Below, piece after piece: positions 5,124-7,720 of a stretch of 7,720 bases of DNA. The stretch comes from an uncultured Succinivibrio sp. Its GTDB lineage: Bacteria > Pseudomonadota > Gammaproteobacteria > Enterobacterales > Succinivibrionaceae. Where the stretch lies: contig CAAGAC010000115.1 in assembly GCA_900767695.1 (NCBI GenBank), positions 1-7,720 on the forward strand, written 5' to 3'. How positions within the stretch are numbered: position 1 is the stretch's first letter; the number at the start of each line of letters is the position of its first letter. Both the position numbers and the translations under genes were made by a program. Under the pieces are notes generated by a model. The model was not told where the DNA came from. It worked only from the letters and a program-made list of their open reading frames with translations, and made no database searches.

Positions 5124-5771
5124 TCAGACGCGGCGCTCGATGATGTCCTCGAAGGGCAGGCGGCTCTTGGGGCGCTTGTCCAGGGTGTTGCTGTCCTTCT
5201 CGGCCCTGTACCCAAAGAAGATGCAGGTCGCGACCTTGAAGCCCTTGCCCTCAAGCCCGAGGAGCTTAGTGGCCTTCACCATGTCAAAGCCCTCGCAGGC
5301 GGTGGAGTCCACCCCGTAGGAGGCTGCCGCGTAGAGCGCGGTCGCCATCGCGATGTAGGTCTGCTTGGCCTGCCACTCGTCGGCGCCATCGGATTGCTCG
5401 TGGAGGTGCGCAAAGCCCATCATGCCGTCGGCGATCTCCTGCTGCATGTCCTTGTCCTGGCGGCCGTCGGCGGTCATCTTCGCGGAGACCTTCTCGGCCC
5501 ACTTCTGATCGCCACTGTCCTTGTAGCAGAGCACCATGACCTTGTCGCAGCCGTCGTAGCGCTGGACATTGAAGTCGGCGATGGCCGGGCGCATCACGGC
5601 CTTCTGCGCGTCGGACTCCAGCGTGATGAAGCGCCAGCCCTGCATGTTCACCGAGCTTGGGGAGAGGCGCACGCACTCGAGGATCTTCATCCAGGTGTCC
5701 TCGGGGATGCGCTTGTCGTGGTTGTAGTACTTGGTGGTGTAGCGCTGCTGCATCATGGTCAGGAAATCCAT
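5124..5771 (-). CDS. NfsB-like oxygen-insensitive NAD(P)H nitroreductase (FMN-dependent)
   Basis: Cytoplasmic flavoenzyme of 215 residues (E. coli NfsB has 217) predicted to bind FMN as a dimer and to reduce nitroaromatics, quinones or pteridines with NAD(P)H. Residues 10-14 (RYTTK) match the N-terminal phosphate-binding RHSTK of NfsB. SPSSVNMQGW at 37-46 matches the SPSSTNSQPW flavin loop. EWQAKQTY at 132-139 and the C-terminal KSRLP at 202-206 also align, the latter supplying the Lys and Arg that contact FMN phosphate. The ATG at 5771 is chosen because AAGGAG lies 6 bases upstream; an in-frame TTG at 5786 precedes that site. It diverges from the symporter gene across a spacer of about 280 bases. 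The true electron acceptor is not evident. Confidence 0.9.
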   Translation of the reverse strand: MDFLTMMQQRYTTKYYNHDKRIPEDTWMKILECVRLSPSSVNMQGWRFITLESDAQKAVMRPAIADFNVQRYDGCDKVMVLCYKDSGDQKWAEKVSAKMTADGRQDKDMQQEIADGMMGFAHLHEQSDGADEWQAKQTYIAMATALYAAASYGVDSTACEGFDMVKATKLLGLEGKGFKVATCIFFGYRAEKDSNTLDKRPKSRLPFEDIIERRV

Positions 5772-5816
5772 GGCTTGCTCCTTCAACGTATTTCTTATCG
5801 TATGTGGTCACAAATA

Positions 5817-5840
5817 GCCGCCAGGCTTCGGCCAGGCGGC
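5817..5840. promoter_or_regulatory. UUCG-type hairpin in the nitroreductase-symporter spacer
   Basis: GCCGCC pairs with GGCGGC, then an A-A mismatch, then GGC-TTCG-GCC on the plus strand, which is the very stable cUUCGg tetraloop; on the minus strand the loop is CGAA followed by TATTTG. It lies 45 bases before the nitroreductase start and could be a leader hairpin or weak terminator. No clear promoter for the nitroreductase was found. Confidence 0.45.
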
Positions 5841-5918
5841 GCCGCGCAGGGGCCCTGCGCGCATGCGCGCTCTCCCCGCCCTCAGGAACATGCATGCTTC
5901 TTGCTCCATGGCGCGGAG

Positions 5919-5984
5919 GGCGGGGCGCGCACGCTTGGTGATATCATAGCTTCCGCGCACGCTCGGGCGCACGCTCGCCCCGCC
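5919..5984 (+). promoter_or_regulatory. Candidate symporter promoter with repeated operator-like motif
   Basis: GCGCACGCT occurs three times (5927-5935, 5955-5963, 5967-5975). The cluster is flanked by 9-bp inverted arms GGCGGGGCG (5919-5927) and CGCCCCGCC (5976-5984). Between copies one and two lies TGA-TATCAT (5939-5947), an extended -10 candidate with predicted start near 5954, about 100 bases before the symporter ATG. This arrangement resembles a regulator-binding cluster around a promoter, but the region is so GC-rich that chance repeats are easier to obtain. Confidence 0.35.
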
Positions 5985-6054
5985 GATGCGAAAAACATTT
6001 GCAAAACCACAGACAGGCGCAGGCAGGAAATGCCGCGCCCTTCCGGGAGGAAAC

Positions 6055-7365
6055 ATGGCACAATCCAACAGGGCTGGCGAGGCGGCGCAGGCCGTCATCT
6101 CCGATATCGCCCACAACAAGGCCAAGAGGATCCGCACCGCGGTGCTCTACATCGCGGGTCTAGTGATCGGCGCGATCATCGGCTATCTGAACATCGCCGG
6201 CGTCAACGAGCTGATGTCGTTCATCGCCACCGTCTTCACCAGGCTCTTCAGCCTCGTGGCGGTTCCGGTCATCGCGCTCTCGCTCATCAACACCCTCGCA
6301 CGCCTGAACCACGGCTCCAACGGCGGGACCATCTTCGGGCACACGGTGTTCTACACCCTGCTCACCACGATCCTCGCAGCCTCGCTCGCCGCGATCATCT
6401 TCTCGATAGTGCAGCCTGCGAACGTGCCCTCGTCAGTATCCGCCGTCGCCAGCATCGACTCCGCCGCTGTCGGCCACGGCGAGACCTACTACTCGCACAT
6501 CATCGGCGTGATCCCCAACAACATCCTCCAGCCGTTCGTCTCCGGCAACGTGCTCTCGGTGCTGATCATCGCCGCCGCCCTGGGCCTCGGCCTTGCCGCG
6601 ATGCCGCACTCCGACGCCCGCACCGCGGTCGTCAGGGTCTTCACCGGGCTCCAGGACCTGCTCTTCGTGCTCATCCACTGGCTCATCGCCGTGCTGCCCA
6701 TCGGCATCGTCGCCTTCACCGCCCAGCTCGTCACCCAGCTTGAGGCCGGCGTGATCCTGGGAGGCATCGCCCAGTACTTCGGCGTGGTGCTCTCCTCGAA
6801 CTTCATCCAGATGCTGGTCATCCTGCCGCTGCTGCTGATGGTCCGCGGCCTCAACCCGCTCAGGATCGCCCGCGGCATGGCCCCGGCGCTGATGGTCGCG
6901 CTTTTCTCGAAGTCCTCTGCCGGCACCCTGCCGGTGACCCTGGCCTCGGCCGAGGACAACCTCGGCGTCGACCACCGCGTCTCGCGCTTCGTGCTGCCCA
7001 TCTGCACCACCATCAACATGAACGGCTGCGCGGCCTTCATCCTCGTGACCTCCATCTACCTGATGCAGAACGCGGGCCTTGAGATCTCGGTCGCCACCCT
7101 CGTGACCTGGGTCTTCATCGCGACCATCGCCGCCGTCGGCAACGCCGGCGTCCCGATGGGCTGCTTCTTCCTGACCCTCTCCCTGCTCTCCTCGATGAAC
7201 GTCCCTGTCGATCTCATGGGCGTGATCCTTCCGGTGTATGCTGTCATCGACATGATCGAGACCTGCCTGAACGTCTGGTCCGACTCGTGCGTCTGCAACA
7301 TCGTGAACAAGGAGCTCAAGGGCAGGCTGCCCGAGGTTCATGCCTCGGCTGAAGCCGAAGCCTGA
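6055..7365 (+). CDS. DAACS-family amino-acid:cation symporter, SstT-like substrate site
   Basis: Integral membrane carrier of 436 residues in the dicarboxylate/amino acid:cation symporter (glutamate transporter) family, expected to form an elevator-type trimer. The first re-entrant loop is SKSSAGTLPVT at 285-295. The TM7 motif is NMNGC at 321-325, where most members have NMDGT. TM8 contains DMIETCLNVWSD at 399-410. In GltPh and EAATs an arginine at the position of Glu402 binds the acidic side chain; here it is Glu, as in the Ser/Thr carrier SstT (DSCETALN). Neutral amino acids such as serine or threonine are therefore more likely than glutamate or aspartate. The start is the ATG at 6055, with GGGAGG at 6045-6050; a longer in-frame start at 5986 adds 23 polar, unfamily-like residues. 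A strong hairpin follows the stop. Family certain, substrate inferred. Confidence 0.9.
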   Translation: MAQSNRAGEAAQAVISDIAHNKAKRIRTAVLYIAGLVIGAIIGYLNIAGVNELMSFIATVFTRLFSLVAVPVIALSLINTLARLNHGSNGGTIFGHTVFYTLLTTILAASLAAIIFSIVQPANVPSSVSAVASIDSAAVGHGETYYSHIIGVIPNNILQPFVSGNVLSVLIIAAALGLGLAAMPHSDARTAVVRVFTGLQDLLFVLIHWLIAVLPIGIVAFTAQLVTQLEAGVILGGIAQYFGVVLSSNFIQMLVILPLLLMVRGLNPLRIARGMAPALMVALFSKSSAGTLPVTLASAEDNLGVDHRVSRFVLPICTTINMNGCAAFILVTSIYLMQNAGLEISVATLVTWVFIATIAAVGNAGVPMGCFFLTLSLLSSMNVPVDLMGVILPVYAVIDMIETCLNVWSDSCVCNIVNKELKGRLPEVHASAEAEA

Positions 7366-7407
7366 TTGACGCAGGGCCGCCTTCTGGCGGCCCTGCCCTT
7401 ATCAGGC
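7360..7407 (+). terminator. Two-tier terminator hairpin of the symporter gene
   Basis: A perfect 11-bp stem GCAGGGCCGCC/GGCGGCCCTGC (7371-7381 and 7386-7396, loop TTCT) is enclosed by a second stem GCCTGA/TCAGGC (7360-7365 and 7402-7407) across a symmetric 5-by-5 internal loop. The outer stem includes the symporter stop codon. The bases after the inner stem (CCTTATC) are only weakly T-rich. Confidence 0.75.
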
Positions 7408-7469
7408 AGGCATGATTTCCCAGATTTCCAATCCATCCCCTTTTTCAAAGAAGCTTTAGGAGTCAAACC

Positions 7470-7720
7470 ATGGCGCACATTCTTCCCCCGTTCAGGGCCG
7501 ACCACGTAGGCTCGTTCCTCCGCACCGAGGCGGTGGCCAATGCCCGCGCGATGTTCCACAAGGGCCTCATCTCCCGCGACGATCTCACCAGGGTCGAGGA
7601 CGAGGAGATCGCAAAGCTCGTGGCCAAGGAGAAGGAGTGCGGCCTCAAGGCCGTGACCGACGGCGAGTTCCGCCGCGCCTTCTGGCACCTCGACTTCATC
7701 GTCGGCCTCGACGGCGTCGA
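7470..7720 (+). CDS. Methionine synthase II-like protein (MetE C-terminal/YxjG family), 3' part cut off by window
   Basis: The first 83 residues of a protein in the cobalamin-independent methionine synthase fold (UROD/MetE-like superfamily). PFRADHVGSFLR at 7-18 and TDGEFRRAFWHLDF at about 63-76 are characteristic of the YxjG/YxjH group, single-domain relatives of the MetE C-terminal half that transfer a methyl group to a thiol such as homocysteine using zinc. The zinc ligands lie further on and cannot be checked. The start is secure: AGGAG at 7458-7462, 7 bases before the ATG. The spacer of about 100 bases after the symporter contains its hairpin, so this gene probably has its own promoter, although none could be identified. 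Confidence 0.85.
   Translation, partial: MAHILPPFRADHVGSFLRTEAVANARAMFHKGLISRDDLTRVEDEEIAKLVAKEKECGLKAVTDGEFRRAFWHLDFIVGLDGV

Noticed and set aside
5986..6054. Longer N-terminus for the symporter
   Set aside because: The 23 added residues are polar and basic, and the ATG at 6055 has a strong GGGAGG just upstream.
4896..6743. 615-residue plus-strand open frame
   Set aside because: It runs antisense through the nitroreductase gene and then out of frame through the symporter gene. Its product is rich in Arg, His and Pro, as expected for a shadow in GC-rich DNA.
6433..7341. 302-residue minus-strand open frame
   Set aside because: It lies wholly antisense to the symporter and is dominated by Asp, Glu, Gly, His and Arg, the typical reverse image of a hydrophobic GC-rich gene.

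Overview
The window is GC-rich bacterial chromosomal DNA. It has strong Shine-Dalgarno sites, ATG starts, and third codon positions rich in G and C (ATC for Ile, GGC for Gly, GCC or GCG for Ala). All the recognisable genes have close counterparts in Proteobacteria: a GltS-type glutamate carrier, MscL, an NfsB-like nitroreductase, a bacterial MIF-type tautomerase and an SstT-like symporter. The best guess is a gammaproteobacterium or a close relative, possibly host-associated. I cannot name a genus from the sequence alone.

Layout. Bases 1-383 are AT-richer and hold no gene I can support. gltS (minus strand, 384-1601) and a MIF-family tautomerase (plus, 1824-2168) diverge from a shared AT-rich control region that holds two overlapping dyads. 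The tautomerase is followed by a very strong hairpin (2237-2271) and a repeat-bearing spacer. A minus-strand operon follows: a DEDDh exonuclease (3995-3093) and mscL (3089-2628), only 3 bases apart. Its leader has an extended -10 and a terminator-like hairpin.

A long, mostly non-coding stretch (3996-5123) separates this operon from an NfsB-like nitroreductase (minus, 5771-5124). Inside it is a probable unannotated 38-residue membrane peptide with a glycine zipper (minus, 4857-4741), preceded by a perfect 22-bp palindrome. The nitroreductase diverges from a DAACS-family amino-acid:cation symporter (plus, 6055-7365) across a GC-rich spacer full of inverted and direct repeats. The symporter ends in a strong two-tier hairpin. 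The window closes inside a MetE/YxjG-like methionine synthase gene (plus, from 7470).

The genes do not form one pathway. The common themes are amino-acid uptake and metabolism (GltS, the SstT-like symporter, the methionine synthase-like protein) and stress or redox housekeeping (MscL, exonuclease, nitroreductase, tautomerase). No mobile element, CRISPR array, tRNA or rRNA could be supported. I see no clear new multi-gene system. The least explained items are the small glycine-zipper peptide with its palindrome and the recurring leader hairpins on the minus strand.
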